Assembly (NCBI RefSeq): GCF_002086815.1
Contig: NZ_MVID01000022.1
Coordinates: 49,760-113,759, forward strand
DNA from: Mycolicibacterium parafortuitum
GTDB lineage: Bacteria > Actinomycetota > Actinomycetes > Mycobacteriales > Mycobacteriaceae
Length of the DNA stretch: 64,000 bases
Direction of reading: 5' to 3'
The notes below the pieces were generated by a model. That model searched no databases. It had not been told where the DNA came from and saw nothing but the letters and a program-made list of their open reading frames with translations. A program made the translations under genes and the position numbers. Shown piece after piece: positions 42,217-51,129 of this stretch; position 1 is the stretch's first letter, and the number at the start of each line of letters is the position of its first letter.

Positions 42217-43353
42217 ATGGCAATCGAAATCGTCTGTGACGACCTCACCCTCCGCACGGGGCGGCGCGAACGCGCGCTGGCCCAGATGGCGGCCCACGAC
42301 CTCGACGTGCTCGTGCTGGGCCGGCAGGCCAACATCCGCTACGTGACCGGTGCCCCGCAGCTCTGGGTCGCGGGCACCCGTCCGTTCGCGCCGATCTGCG
42401 TGCTCGTGCGGGCCACCGGAGAGATCCACCTGAACAGCAGCTGGGACGAGGGCATCCCGGAGGAGATCGGCCACGACCACCTGTACGGTCTGGCCTGGAA
42501 CCCGATGACCCTGATCGACGTACTCAAGGGCATCGACGGCGCGGCGCAGGCGAAGCGCGTCGGGACCGATGCGATCTCGCCGACGTTCGCGCAGCTGCTG
42601 CCGATGGCGTTCCCGAACGCCGAACTCGTCGACGCCGAGATCGCGATGAGGGCCGCGCGCCGCACGAAGACCGCCGACGAACTGCGCGTGCTGCGCGGCG
42701 CGCTGAGCGTCGCCGAGCACGGCCTGGCCGCGGCCGTCTCCGAACTCGCGGTGGGCGCCACCGAACAGGCGCTCAACGGCGTGCTGATGGAGGCGATGAC
42801 CGCGGGCGGGTACAGCACATCGGCCACCCAGGACGGCGCGTGGATCACCTCCCGTGACCACGCTTGGCGGGTCGGTCGACGCGATCGCCGGATCGCCGAA
42901 GGCGACCTGGTCGCGTTCGCGGCGGGTGCGCTGGCCGACGGTTACGTCGGTGAGGTCGGCCGCACCTGGCCGGTCGGGGAGGTCCCTGGCGCGGATGCGC
43001 TGTTCCGTCGCGCACATGACCTGTGGGAGCGCCTGATCGACGTCTGCCGCCCCGGCGCGTCGGCCACCGGCCTGCTCACCGCCTACGACGCCGCGGGCGA
43101 GGCGCTGCCGCCCATCCCCGTGGCGCACGGCCTCGGACTCGGCTTCGACCCGCCGGTGATCTCCCCGGACCTGCCACAGAGCTGCGCCGACGAGCGCCTC
43201 GACCCCGGCACGGTGCTGGCGGTCACGGCCTATGTGTGGGAGCCCGGCGTGGGCGCGGTCTTCCACCGCGACGCCGTGCTGATCGGCGAGGACGGTCCCG
43301 AAGTGCTGACATCCAGCCCGGGGTGGGCCCGGACAACCGCCGGAATCGGCTGA
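42217..43353 (+). CDS. Degenerate M24 (creatinase-like) protein
   Basis: A 378-residue paralogue of the preceding M24 protein with the metal site broken: A235 in place of the first Asp, E246 for the second Asp, T337 for the first Glu and D352 for the last Glu. Only H304 (AHGLGLGF) remains. Creatinase uses the same fold without metals and relies on that His, so a metal-free C-N hydrolase is one option. A partner subunit of the active paralogue is another. Start ATG follows by ten bases. Confidence 0.78.
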   Translation: MAIEIVCDDLTLRTGRRERALAQMAAHDLDVLVLGRQANIRYVTGAPQLWVAGTRPFAPICVLVRATGEIHLNSSWDEGIPEEIGHDHLYGLAWNPMTLIDVLKGIDGAAQAKRVGTDAISPTFAQLLPMAFPNAELVDAEIAMRAARRTKTADELRVLRGALSVAEHGLAAAVSELAVGATEQALNGVLMEAMTAGGYSTSATQDGAWITSRDHAWRVGRRDRRIAEGDLVAFAAGALADGYVGEVGRTWPVGEVPGADALFRRAHDLWERLIDVCRPGASATGLLTAYDAAGEALPPIPVAHGLGLGFDPPVISPDLPQSCADERLDPGTVLAVTAYVWEPGVGAVFHRDAVLIGEDGPEVLTSSPGWARTTAGIG

Positions 43354-43363
43354 GAGGACATAC

Positions 43364-44329
43364 GTGTCGGAGAACAGGCGGCCGTCTCCCGAGGAGATCA
43401 TCCTCTACGAGAAGGACCCCAGGACCAAGATCGCGACCATCACGTTCAACCGGCCGGAGTTCCTCAACGCGCCGACATCGCTGGCCCGGCTGCGGTATGC
43501 GGACGTGCTGCGCGCGGCCAACACCGACAACGACGTCAAGGTCGTGATCATCCGCGGTGTCGGCGACAACCTCGGCAGCGGTGCCGATCTCCCGGAGTTC
43601 ATGGAGGGCAACGACAACCCCGCGGCGCGACTCGCGGAGCTGCGCCTCGAAGATGACGGCGTCGGTGAGGTGACGTATCCGCCGAAGGGGACGTTCCGCA
43701 ACGGGGCCACCATCAGCGCTTGGTACGCCAACTCCCAAGCGGGGAACCGCGCGCTGCAGGACTTCAAGAAGATCAGCATCGTCGAGGCCAAGGGGTACTG
43801 CTACGGCTGGCACTTCTACCAGTGCGCCGACGCCGACCTGGTGATCTCGTCCGACGACGCGCTGTTCGGGCATCCGTCCTTCCGCTACCACGGGTGGGGT
43901 CCGCGGATGTGGACCTGGGTGCAGATGATGGGGCTGCGCAAGTTCCAGGAGATGGTGTTCACCGGCCGTCCGTTCACCGCGGCCGAGATGTACGACTGCA
44001 ACTTCCTGAACAAGGTGGTCGCGCGCGACCAACTGGAGGCCGAGACACAGAAGTACGCGCTGGCGTGCGCCCGGAACCGCCCGGTGGACACGGTGTTCCA
44101 GCAGAAGATGTTCTTCGAGATCTTCAAACAGCAGCAGGGCGAATACATGGGCAGCCTGCTGAGCGCGTTCTTCGAGTCGATGGGCAATGGGGTCGCCAAC
44201 GACAGCGACGACGACCTGGACATGTTCGAGTCGATCGACAGCGGACTGTCGGCGGCCGTCAACGACAACGACAACAAGTTCCCGCCCGAGTTCCGGTTGA
44301 GCAAGCGCAACCGGGCCAAAGAGGACTAG
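43364..44329 (+). CDS. Crotonase-superfamily protein with divergent active site
   Basis: A 321-residue crotonase-fold protein, longer than usual because of an insertion at about 80-125 and an acidic Asn/Asp-rich tail. The first oxyanion segment is NLGSGADLPEF, and the second is EAKGYCYGWHFYQCADAD. Positions equal to the hydratase glutamates are Y152 and S172. SFRYHGWGPRMWTWVQMMG follows. Hydration is therefore unlikely; a hydrolase, decarboxylase or C-C lyase is possible. The GTG start lies ten bases after the M24-like stop. Confidence 0.75.
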   Translation: MSENRRPSPEEIILYEKDPRTKIATITFNRPEFLNAPTSLARLRYADVLRAANTDNDVKVVIIRGVGDNLGSGADLPEFMEGNDNPAARLAELRLEDDGVGEVTYPPKGTFRNGATISAWYANSQAGNRALQDFKKISIVEAKGYCYGWHFYQCADADLVISSDDALFGHPSFRYHGWGPRMWTWVQMMGLRKFQEMVFTGRPFTAAEMYDCNFLNKVVARDQLEAETQKYALACARNRPVDTVFQQKMFFEIFKQQQGEYMGSLLSAFFESMGNGVANDSDDDLDMFESIDSGLSAAVNDNDNKFPPEFRLSKRNRAKED

Positions 44330-44335
44330 GGCTCG

Positions 44336-46756
44336 TTGTCTCCACCGCCTGATCTGCCGCTCTCGGGATACGTCGTCGTCGACCTGTCCAGCGGGATCGC
44401 CGGGGCCTACTGCACCAAACTGCTCGCCGACGGCGGCGCGGAAGTGGCCAAGGTCGAACCCCCGCAAGGAGATCCGCTGCGCCGGTGGTCGGCATCCGGT
44501 GCCGATATCGTCGACGGCACCGACGGGGCATTGTTCTCCTACCTCGCATGCTCGAAGCGTTCCGTGGTCGCCGACCCGTGCACCGACACCGAGTTCGTGG
44601 ACGCGCTGCTCGCGGAGGCCGACGCGGTGATCTGGTCCACGGGACCAGGGGTGGCCGGCCTGGCCGCGTTCGCACCGGCGGCGATCAGCGAGCGTCACCC
44701 CCACCTGACCGTCACCGCGATCACCCCGTTCGGCCTGGACGGCCCGTGGAAGGACCGTCCCGCAACAGAGTTCACCCTGCAGGCATGGTCGGGCGGCATC
44801 GTCGGGCTGGGCCGTGGCGCGCCCGACCGGGCGCCCGTCTACGTCGGCGGACAGGTCGGCGAGTATCTGGCCGGCGCCTACGCGAGTGCGGCGACACTGG
44901 CGTCTCGGATGCGCGGCGGCGGCGAGCTGGTCGATCTGTCGATGCTCGAAACCGACATCCTGGGCCTGACCTACTACCCGGTCAGCTATTTCGCGATGCT
45001 GGGCCGGCCGTGGCGCGATGCCCGCAGGCTGACCGTCCCCGGCATCGCGCGGGCGAAAGACGGCCTGGTCGACATCGGTTGCGGGACCGCGCAACAGTGG
45101 TTCGACCTGTGCGCGATGACCGGCCATGTCGAATGGATCGACGAGGAGTCGCCGCTGTCGATCACCCAGCAGGCCAACGAGAAAGCCGAGGAGCTCTACG
45201 CTTGGGTGGCCGAGCAGACCGTCGACGAGATCCGGGACCTGGCCACCGCATTCCGGATCCCGAACGCCCCGGTGGCCAACGGCGCCAACGTCGAACGGCT
45301 CGACCACTACGTCGCGCGCCGGTCGTTCGTCGTCAACCCGCGCGACGGATTCACCCAACCCGCCGCGCCGTACCGGATCTCGGTGGACGCGTTGCGTCAC
45401 CCCGAACCCGCGCCGCGCCTGGGGGAGCACACCGACCTCTACCGTTCGCGAGACCGCCGGCACGGTCGCGATCAGCGCGCCGGCGCTACCGTGGAGGCGG
45501 TCTCGCGAGACGACGCCCTGCCGTTCGCCGGGTTGCGGGTGGTCGACATGACGACATTCTGGGCGGGCCCGAGCTGCACGCATCTGCTGGCGATGCTCGG
45601 CGCCGACGTGATCCACGTGGAGTCCACCCGCCATCCCGACGGCACCCGGCTGATCGCCGGAATCCCGGTCACCGAGGACAACTGGTGGGAGCAGTCACCG
45701 ATCTTCTCCGGGCTGAACACCAACAAACGCGGCATCACGCTGAACCTGTCCACCGAGGCCGGCCGGGACCTGCTCAAACGGTTGATCGCGACGGCGGATG
45801 TGCTGGTGGAGAACTTCACCCCGCGGGTGATCGAGAGCATGGGCCTGACCTACGACGCGGTCAGACAGATCAAGCCCGACATCGTGATGGCCCGCATGCC
45901 CGGTTTCGGTCTCGAGGGACCGTGGCGCGACAACCCGGCGTTCGCCTACGTCATCGAGGCCGCGGCCGGAATCAGCTGGCTCACCGGCTATCCCGACCTC
46001 AACCCGTTCGAGCCGTATTCGGTGGGCGATCCCAACGCGGGTATCCACGCGTTCAACGCGATCCTGATCGCGCTGGAGCACCGCCGGCGCACCGGGGACG
46101 GCTCGATGGTGGAGGCCGCGATGGTCGACGCCGCGTTGAGCGTGGCCGCCGAGCAGGTGATCGAATACTCCGCCCATGGTGCGGTGCTGCACCGTGACGG
46201 CAACCGCGGACCCACCGCCGCGCCGCAGAATCTGTACCTGTCCAACGAGATCGACGAGTTCGGTCGTGCCGACAGCTGGGTGGCGGTCGCGGTGGCGACC
46301 GACGAGCAGTGGGTGGGTCTGCGTCAGGCGATCGGCGCGCCGGACTGGGCGATGGCCGACGACCTGATGACCGCGGCGGGGCGGCGCACCCACCACGACG
46401 CGATCGACCGGCACCTGTCGGCGTGGTGTGCCGAACGCACCCGGGACCAGATCGTCGAGGCGTTGTGGGACAACGGAGTCCCGGTCGCCAAGGTGCTGCA
46501 GCCGCACCGCCAGACCGAGATCCCGCAGCTCGCGGCGCGTCGCTTCTTCGAGACGGTCGAGCACCCGGTCAACCCGCCCACCCCGCACAGCACGGTGCCG
46601 TTTCGCAGCAGCCGCGGCCCGCGCCGCGTGCACACCGCGCCGGCGCCACTGCTCGGCCAGCACAATGCGGAGGTGCTGCGCGAGCTGGGCGTGGGCGACG
46701 CCGAGATCGCCGCGCTGGAAGCCGATGGCGTCATCGGGACCGCGCCCGCGCGCTAA
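44336..46756 (+). CDS. Double-domain CaiB/BaiF CoA-transferase
   Basis: An 806-residue tandem fusion of two class III CoA-transferases. The start must be TTG (LSPPPDLPLSGYVVVDLSSG), because the previous stop codon lies in the same frame just upstream. Half one covers about 1-375, half two about 395-806 (LPFAGLRVVDMTTFWAGPSC). In half two the catalytic Asp is D565 in SVGDPNAGIHAF. In half one the matching site reads GGQVGEYLAG with E176, so that half may be altered or inactive. It would transfer CoA to a pathway acid. Confidence 0.85.
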   Translation: MSPPPDLPLSGYVVVDLSSGIAGAYCTKLLADGGAEVAKVEPPQGDPLRRWSASGADIVDGTDGALFSYLACSKRSVVADPCTDTEFVDALLAEADAVIWSTGPGVAGLAAFAPAAISERHPHLTVTAITPFGLDGPWKDRPATEFTLQAWSGGIVGLGRGAPDRAPVYVGGQVGEYLAGAYASAATLASRMRGGGELVDLSMLETDILGLTYYPVSYFAMLGRPWRDARRLTVPGIARAKDGLVDIGCGTAQQWFDLCAMTGHVEWIDEESPLSITQQANEKAEELYAWVAEQTVDEIRDLATAFRIPNAPVANGANVERLDHYVARRSFVVNPRDGFTQPAAPYRISVDALRHPEPAPRLGEHTDLYRSRDRRHGRDQRAGATVEAVSRDDALPFAGLRVVDMTTFWAGPSCTHLLAMLGADVIHVESTRHPDGTRLIAGIPVTEDNWWEQSPIFSGLNTNKRGITLNLSTEAGRDLLKRLIATADVLVENFTPRVIESMGLTYDAVRQIKPDIVMARMPGFGLEGPWRDNPAFAYVIEAAAGISWLTGYPDLNPFEPYSVGDPNAGIHAFNAILIALEHRRRTGDGSMVEAAMVDAALSVAAEQVIEYSAHGAVLHRDGNRGPTAAPQNLYLSNEIDEFGRADSWVAVAVATDEQWVGLRQAIGAPDWAMADDLMTAAGRRTHHDAIDRHLSAWCAERTRDQIVEALWDNGVPVAKVLQPHRQTEIPQLAARRFFETVEHPVNPPTPHSTVPFRSSRGPRRVHTAPAPLLGQHNAEVLRELGVGDAEIAALEADGVIGTAPAR

Positions 46757-46764
46757 CCTGCGTC

Positions 46765-47571
46765 ATGGTCATCTCACCGTCGGACGTCCTGCTCACCGGC
46801 CGCGTCGCCGTGGTCACCGGCGGGGGCGCCGGCATCGGCCGAGGAATCGCTCGGGGGCTGGCGGCTTTCGGTGCCTCGGTGGCGATCTGGGAGCGCGATC
46901 CCGATACGTGCGCGGCCGCCGCAGCGGAGATCGGCGCGCTCGGTCTGGCCGTCGACGTCCGCGACGCCGCGGCCGTCGACGCGGCACTCGCGCGCACCGA
47001 AAGTGAGCTCGGCACGGTGTCGGTCTTGGTCAACAACGCCGGCGGCACGTTCCGTTCGGCATTGCTGGACACTTCGGAGAACGGCTGGGACGCGTTGTAC
47101 CGCAGCAACCTGCGCCATGTCCTGTTGTGCACGCAGCGGGTCGCCCGCAGGCTGGTCGATGCCGGAGAGCCGGGCAGTGTCATCAACGTGACGTCGATCG
47201 AGGGCAGCCGTGCCGCCCCCGGGTACGCGGCCTACGCCGCGGCCAAAGCCGGTGTGGTCAACTACACCCAGACGGCGTCCTTCGAACTCGCCCCGCACCG
47301 CATCCGCGTCAACGCACTGGCGCCGGATCTCACCATGACCGAGGGCCTGCAGGCCCTCGCCGTCGGTGATCTGTCCGAGTCGATGGCCCAGATGGTGCCG
47401 ATGCGGCGTGCCGGCCATGTCGACGAGATGGCCTCCGCGGCGGTGTTTCTCGCCTCGGACATGTCGAGCTACATCACCGGGCAGACGATCCACGTCGACG
47501 GCGGCACCGAGGCCAGTGGCGGCTGGTACTTCCACCCGGCCACCGGGGTGCCGACGCTCGGGCCCGGTTAG
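46765..47571 (+). CDS. Short-chain dehydrogenase/reductase
   Basis: A 268-residue SDR. TGGGAGIGRGIARGLA, NNAGGTFRS, INVTSIEGSRAAPG and YAAAK are all intact. The end is HVDGGTEASGGWYFHPATGVP, with a longer tail than usual. It is the last gene of the long (+) run. Its stop overlaps the stop of a convergent epimerase gene by four bases. It is most like SDRs that oxidise acyl-CoA or ring alcohols; no substrate can be named. Confidence 0.85.
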   Translation: MVISPSDVLLTGRVAVVTGGGAGIGRGIARGLAAFGASVAIWERDPDTCAAAAAEIGALGLAVDVRDAAAVDAALARTESELGTVSVLVNNAGGTFRSALLDTSENGWDALYRSNLRHVLLCTQRVARRLVDAGEPGSVINVTSIEGSRAAPGYAAYAAAKAGVVNYTQTASFELAPHRIRVNALAPDLTMTEGLQALAVGDLSESMAQMVPMRRAGHVDEMASAAVFLASDMSSYITGQTIHVDGGTEASGGWYFHPATGVPTLGPG

Positions 47572-48638
47572 GCGTCAGGTGCGGGGTCGCCGAGCCGGCG
47601 TTTGATCGCTCCCCACGGATCGGCGTACCGGCCGGGTTGTTTCCAGTAGGCGCCGCGGCGCTTGAGCACCGCACGGATCAACGGGGACAGCAGCGGCAGC
47701 ACATACTTCGACGGCCCGGCGTTGCGGCTGGCCTCGTCGAGCATGGCCTGCCACGAATAGTGCTGGAACTGCAGGGCCTCCTGCGCGCGGGTGGTGTCCA
47801 TCCAGTCGGTGACGAACCATGCGTCGTCGTCATCGGGGTCGCCCTTGCGCCCCGGTACCAGCCCGCCCTTGATCCCTCGGGTCGCGGCCAGCGCGGGGGT
47901 GATGTCGGCGTAGGACAGCTTGTGTGAGTCGTCACCGGCGATCAGCAGGATCTCGCGGGCCACGTCGGCCGTCGTCGCGGCGGCGAACGCCCATGCGACG
48001 TCGCGGACGTCGACGCTGTGTACCCGGTTGTCGACGGGGAGCAGGCTCTCGAAGTAGAGAGCGTCGGCGTTGAACGGGATCGCCTTGGGGTCGACGCTCA
48101 ACACTCCGCCGAGCCGAAGCACCACCCATTCCAGGGACGACGCCCGCACGATCTCCTCGGCCTGGGCCTTGTGACTGCTGTAGAGATCGGAGTGTTTCAT
48201 CGGCATGTCCGCGGTGACCGGTCCGGTCGCCTTGTGTGGATTGCGTGCGCCGTAGACCGCGTTGCTCGACGCCTGGACGAACCGTGGGGGAGTGGGCTGC
48301 GCTTCGGCGATCTTGACCAGAGTCGCCGTCGCGTCGACGTTGACGCGACGGGCCAGCGCCCGATTCTTGTAGATCGTGGGCGGGATGATCGCCGCGAGAT
48401 GGATGATCGCCGCGGGGGCCACGTCGGCGACGAGCTGTGCGGTCTGCTCGGCGTTGGTTAGATCTGCCCACCGAACGGTTACCCCGGACGGTAGGTGCTG
48501 GGCCGCCGATCGATTCGCCGGTGTGTCGAGGTCGGCGACCACGACGCTGCGGCCCAGTTCGGCCAATCGGCGGACAGTGGCCGAACCGACGAGGCCGAAG
48601 CCTCCGGTGACGAGCACCGTACCGGACGCACTCGCCAT
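47568..48638 (-). CDS. NAD-dependent epimerase/dehydratase (extended SDR)
   Basis: A 356-residue extended SDR. The cofactor motif is VLVTGGFGLVGSATVRRLA, acid after beta-2 is ADLDTP, and the catalytic pair is in DLYSSHKAQAEEIV (YxxxK). Ser is in QASSNAVYG. The C-terminus includes WMDTTRAQEALQFQHYSW and a basic helix. Families with this profile include 3-beta-hydroxysteroid dehydrogenases, cinnamoyl reductases and sugar epimerases. It is monocistronic and divergent from the acyltransferase-fadD pair with a long palindrome between. Confidence 0.8.
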   Translation of the reverse strand: MASASGTVLVTGGFGLVGSATVRRLAELGRSVVVADLDTPANRSAAQHLPSGVTVRWADLTNAEQTAQLVADVAPAAIIHLAAIIPPTIYKNRALARRVNVDATATLVKIAEAQPTPPRFVQASSNAVYGARNPHKATGPVTADMPMKHSDLYSSHKAQAEEIVRASSLEWVVLRLGGVLSVDPKAIPFNADALYFESLLPVDNRVHSVDVRDVAWAFAAATTADVAREILLIAGDDSHKLSYADITPALAATRGIKGGLVPGRKGDPDDDDAWFVTDWMDTTRAQEALQFQHYSWQAMLDEASRNAGPSKYVLPLLSPLIRAVLKRRGAYWKQPGRYADPWGAIKRRLGDPAPDA

Positions 48639-48656
48639 CCAAAGCCTCCTACCTGC

Positions 48657-48693
48657 GGATATGACATTCTCCTTTTAGGAGAGTAGCATATCC
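48657..48693. promoter_or_regulatory. Long composite operator between epimerase and acyltransferase
   Basis: A 37-base imperfect palindrome with 16-base arms of which 13 positions pair, around a TTTTA centre. The outer arms are GGATATG and CATATCC, the inner arms ATTCTCC and GGAGAGT. It contains two degenerate copies of the six-three-six pattern whose right halves lie 21 bases apart, matching the tandem spacing at 17142-17171. It ends seven bases before the acyltransferase start. Confidence 0.5.
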
Positions 48694-48699
48694 GCCACC

Positions 48700-49497
48700 A
48701 TGTCCGACGAGCGCGCCGAGACGGCCAAGTGGGACCCCGCCTTCACCCGTCAGATCACCGACTGGGTGGGTCCGTTGATCCGACGATACTTCCGCGCGGA
48801 TGTGCACGGCATGGATTCGCTCCCGGACAGTGGTGGGGCACTTGTGGTGTCGAATCACTCGGGCGGCATGCTCACCCCGGACGTGATGGTGTTCGCCCCG
48901 GCCTTCTACGAACGCTTCGGGTTCGACCGCCCGCTCTACACGCTCGCGCACTACGGGGTGTTCATCGGACCGCTGGGCGACCTGCTGCGCCGCGCCGGGG
49001 TGATCGAGGCGACGCGCGAGAACGCCGCGGATGCCCTGCGATCCGGAGCGGTGGTACTGGTGTTCCCCGGTGGGGACTACGACTCCTACCGGCCGACGCT
49101 GACGGCGAACAAAGTCGACTTCGCCGGCCGTACCGGCTACGTGCGCACCGCGCTGGAGGCGGGTGTTCCGATCGTCCCCGTGGTGTCGATCGGCGCGCAG
49201 GAGACCCAGATGTTCCTTGCCCGTGGCGATTCGATCGCCCGCCGCATCGGGCTGACCCGAGCGAGGATGGAGATCCTGCCTGTCAGCATCGGCTTCCCGT
49301 TCGGCCTGTCGGTCATCTTCCCGCCGAACCTGCCGCTGCCGTCCAAGATCGTCACCCAGGTGCTCGAACCGGTCGACATCGTGGCGCGGTTCGGCGACGA
49401 CCCCGACATCGACGAGGTCGACCAGTACGTGCGGGCCACCATGCAGACCGCGCTCGACGAGTTGGCGCGCAAGCGGCGATTCCCGGTGCTGGGATGA
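48700..49497 (+). CDS. PlsC/LPLAT-superfamily acyltransferase (Rv1428c-like)
   Basis: A 265-residue acyltransferase. Block I is VSNHSGGMLTPDVMVFA, and block III is VVLVFPGGDYDSYRP, followed by GVPIVPVVSIGAQET. The short 5-prime leader starts right after the composite operator. Its stop overlaps the start of a FadD12-like gene (ATGA). In M. tuberculosis Rv1428c lies beside fadD12 near the WS/DGAT Rv1425, so this is a conserved lipid-assembly neighbourhood. It probably acylates a glycerol- or phospho-lipid. Confidence 0.8.
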   Translation: MSDERAETAKWDPAFTRQITDWVGPLIRRYFRADVHGMDSLPDSGGALVVSNHSGGMLTPDVMVFAPAFYERFGFDRPLYTLAHYGVFIGPLGDLLRRAGVIEATRENAADALRSGAVVLVFPGGDYDSYRPTLTANKVDFAGRTGYVRTALEAGVPIVPVVSIGAQETQMFLARGDSIARRIGLTRARMEILPVSIGFPFGLSVIFPPNLPLPSKIVTQVLEPVDIVARFGDDPDIDEVDQYVRATMQTALDELARKRRFPVLG

Positions 49498-51116
49498 GCG
49501 CCGTGGCAGACCAGGTCGGGTTGCTCTCGACGCTGTGGCGTGCGCGATTGATCGCGCCGTTGCGCCCGGACCGCTACCTGCGGATGGGGCTGGCCGTGCG
49601 AAGAGCGGGTGTGAACGCCACCATCGGCTTCGCGACCGCCGCGCAGCGGTGTCCCGACGCACCGGGCGTGATCGACGAACTCGGCACGCTGACATGGCGG
49701 GAACTCGACGACCGCTGTGACGCCCTCGGGGTCGCGTTGCAGAAGGATGCGGAGGACTCCGGCCTGTCCACCATCGCGGTGATGTGCCGCAACCATCGCG
49801 GGTTCATCGAGGCGCTGGTCGCCGCCAACCGCATCGGCGCCGACGTGCTGCTGTTGAACACCTCGTTCGCCGGCCCGGCGATGAAAGAGGTCATCGAGCG
49901 CGAGGGCGCCGATGTCGTGATCTATGACCAGGAGTTCGCGCCGACCGTCGACCGCGCGCTGACCGACCGCCCGCAGGCCCGGCGGATCCTGGCCTGGGTG
50001 GACGAGCCCGCGAACGCCGTGACCGTCGAGTCGTTGATCACCGCTCACCTCGGGCAGCGGCCGCAGCCCGCCACCCGCAAGAGTGACGTCATCCTGCTGA
50101 CCTCGGGGACCACCGGAAGTCCCAAGGGCGCCAAACGATCTGCCGGCAGCGGCGGTGCGGGCGACCTCAAGGCCGTGCTGGACAGGACGCCGTGGCGCGC
50201 CGAGGAACCGATCGTGATCGCGGCGCCGATGTTCCATGCGTGGGGTTTCTCGCAACTGCTGTTCGCCGCGCTGCTGGCGTGCCCGATCGTGACCCGCCGC
50301 AAGTTCGACCCCGCCGCCACCCTCGCGCTGGTGGACAAATACCAGGCCACCGGTCTCGCGGTCGTGCCGGTGATGTTCGACCGCATCATGGACCTGCCCG
50401 AGGAGATCAGGAACCGCTACAGCGGCAAGTCCCTGCGGTTCGCGACCGCGTCGGGGTCGCGGATGCGTCCCGACGTCGTCACCGCGTTCATGGACCAGTT
50501 CGGCGACGTCATCTACAACAACTACAACGCGACCGAGGCCGGCATGATCGCCACGGCCACACCAGAGGACCTCCGTGCCGCGCCCGACACCGCGGGCCGG
50601 CCCGCCGACGGTACGGAACTGCGCATCCTCGACGCCGAGCACCGAGAACTGCCGCCCGGGGAGGTCGGGCAGATCTTCGTGCGGAGTGGGACGTTGTTCG
50701 ACGGATACACCGAAGGCTCGGCCGGGACGGACAAAGCTTTCCACGACGGGTTCATGGCCTCCGGCGATCTGGGCTATCTCGACGACGCCGGCCGGTTGTT
50801 CGTCGTCGGCCGCGATGACGAGATGATCGTCTCCGGCGGGGAGAACGTGTACCCGATCGAGGTCGAGAAGACGCTGACGGTGCACCCCGAGGTCGCCGAA
50901 GCCACCGTGCTCGGGGTCGACGACGCCGAGTACGGTCAGCGACTGGCCGCGTTCGTCGTGCTGACCGACGGCAGTTCGGTGAACCCCGACGACCTCAAGC
51001 AGCACGTGCGCGACAACCTGGCCAATTACAAAGTGCCGCGGGAGATCACGATCCTGCCGGAACTGCCGCGCGGTAGTACGGGAAAGATTCTGCGCAACGA
51101 ATTGCGGGGCAACTGA
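49494..51116 (+). CDS. FadD12-like long-chain acyl-CoA synthetase
   Basis: A 540-residue ANL ligase. It has an N-terminal extension of about 45 residues (LLSTLWRARLIAPLRPDRYLRMG), typical of FadD12-type proteins. The P-loop is LLTSGTTGSPKGAKR, the adenylate block is IYNNYNATEAGMIA, the hinge is GRLFVVGRDDEMIVSGGENVYP, and the catalytic Lys block is STGKILRNEL. It activates fatty acids for the coupled acyltransferase or for the WS/DGAT encoded convergently, whose stop lies 13 bases away. Confidence 0.88.
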   Translation: MSAVADQVGLLSTLWRARLIAPLRPDRYLRMGLAVRRAGVNATIGFATAAQRCPDAPGVIDELGTLTWRELDDRCDALGVALQKDAEDSGLSTIAVMCRNHRGFIEALVAANRIGADVLLLNTSFAGPAMKEVIEREGADVVIYDQEFAPTVDRALTDRPQARRILAWVDEPANAVTVESLITAHLGQRPQPATRKSDVILLTSGTTGSPKGAKRSAGSGGAGDLKAVLDRTPWRAEEPIVIAAPMFHAWGFSQLLFAALLACPIVTRRKFDPAATLALVDKYQATGLAVVPVMFDRIMDLPEEIRNRYSGKSLRFATASGSRMRPDVVTAFMDQFGDVIYNNYNATEAGMIATATPEDLRAAPDTAGRPADGTELRILDAEHRELPPGEVGQIFVRSGTLFDGYTEGSAGTDKAFHDGFMASGDLGYLDDAGRLFVVGRDDEMIVSGGENVYPIEVEKTLTVHPEVAEATVLGVDDAEYGQRLAAFVVLTDGSSVNPDDLKQHVRDNLANYKVPREITILPELPRGSTGKILRNELRGN

Positions 51117-51129
51117 ACCGATCCGGCGA

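Noticed and set aside
43223..45634. Minus-strand open frame of 803 codons
   Set aside because: It is antisense to the crotonase and CoA-transferase genes, with low-complexity content and no motif.
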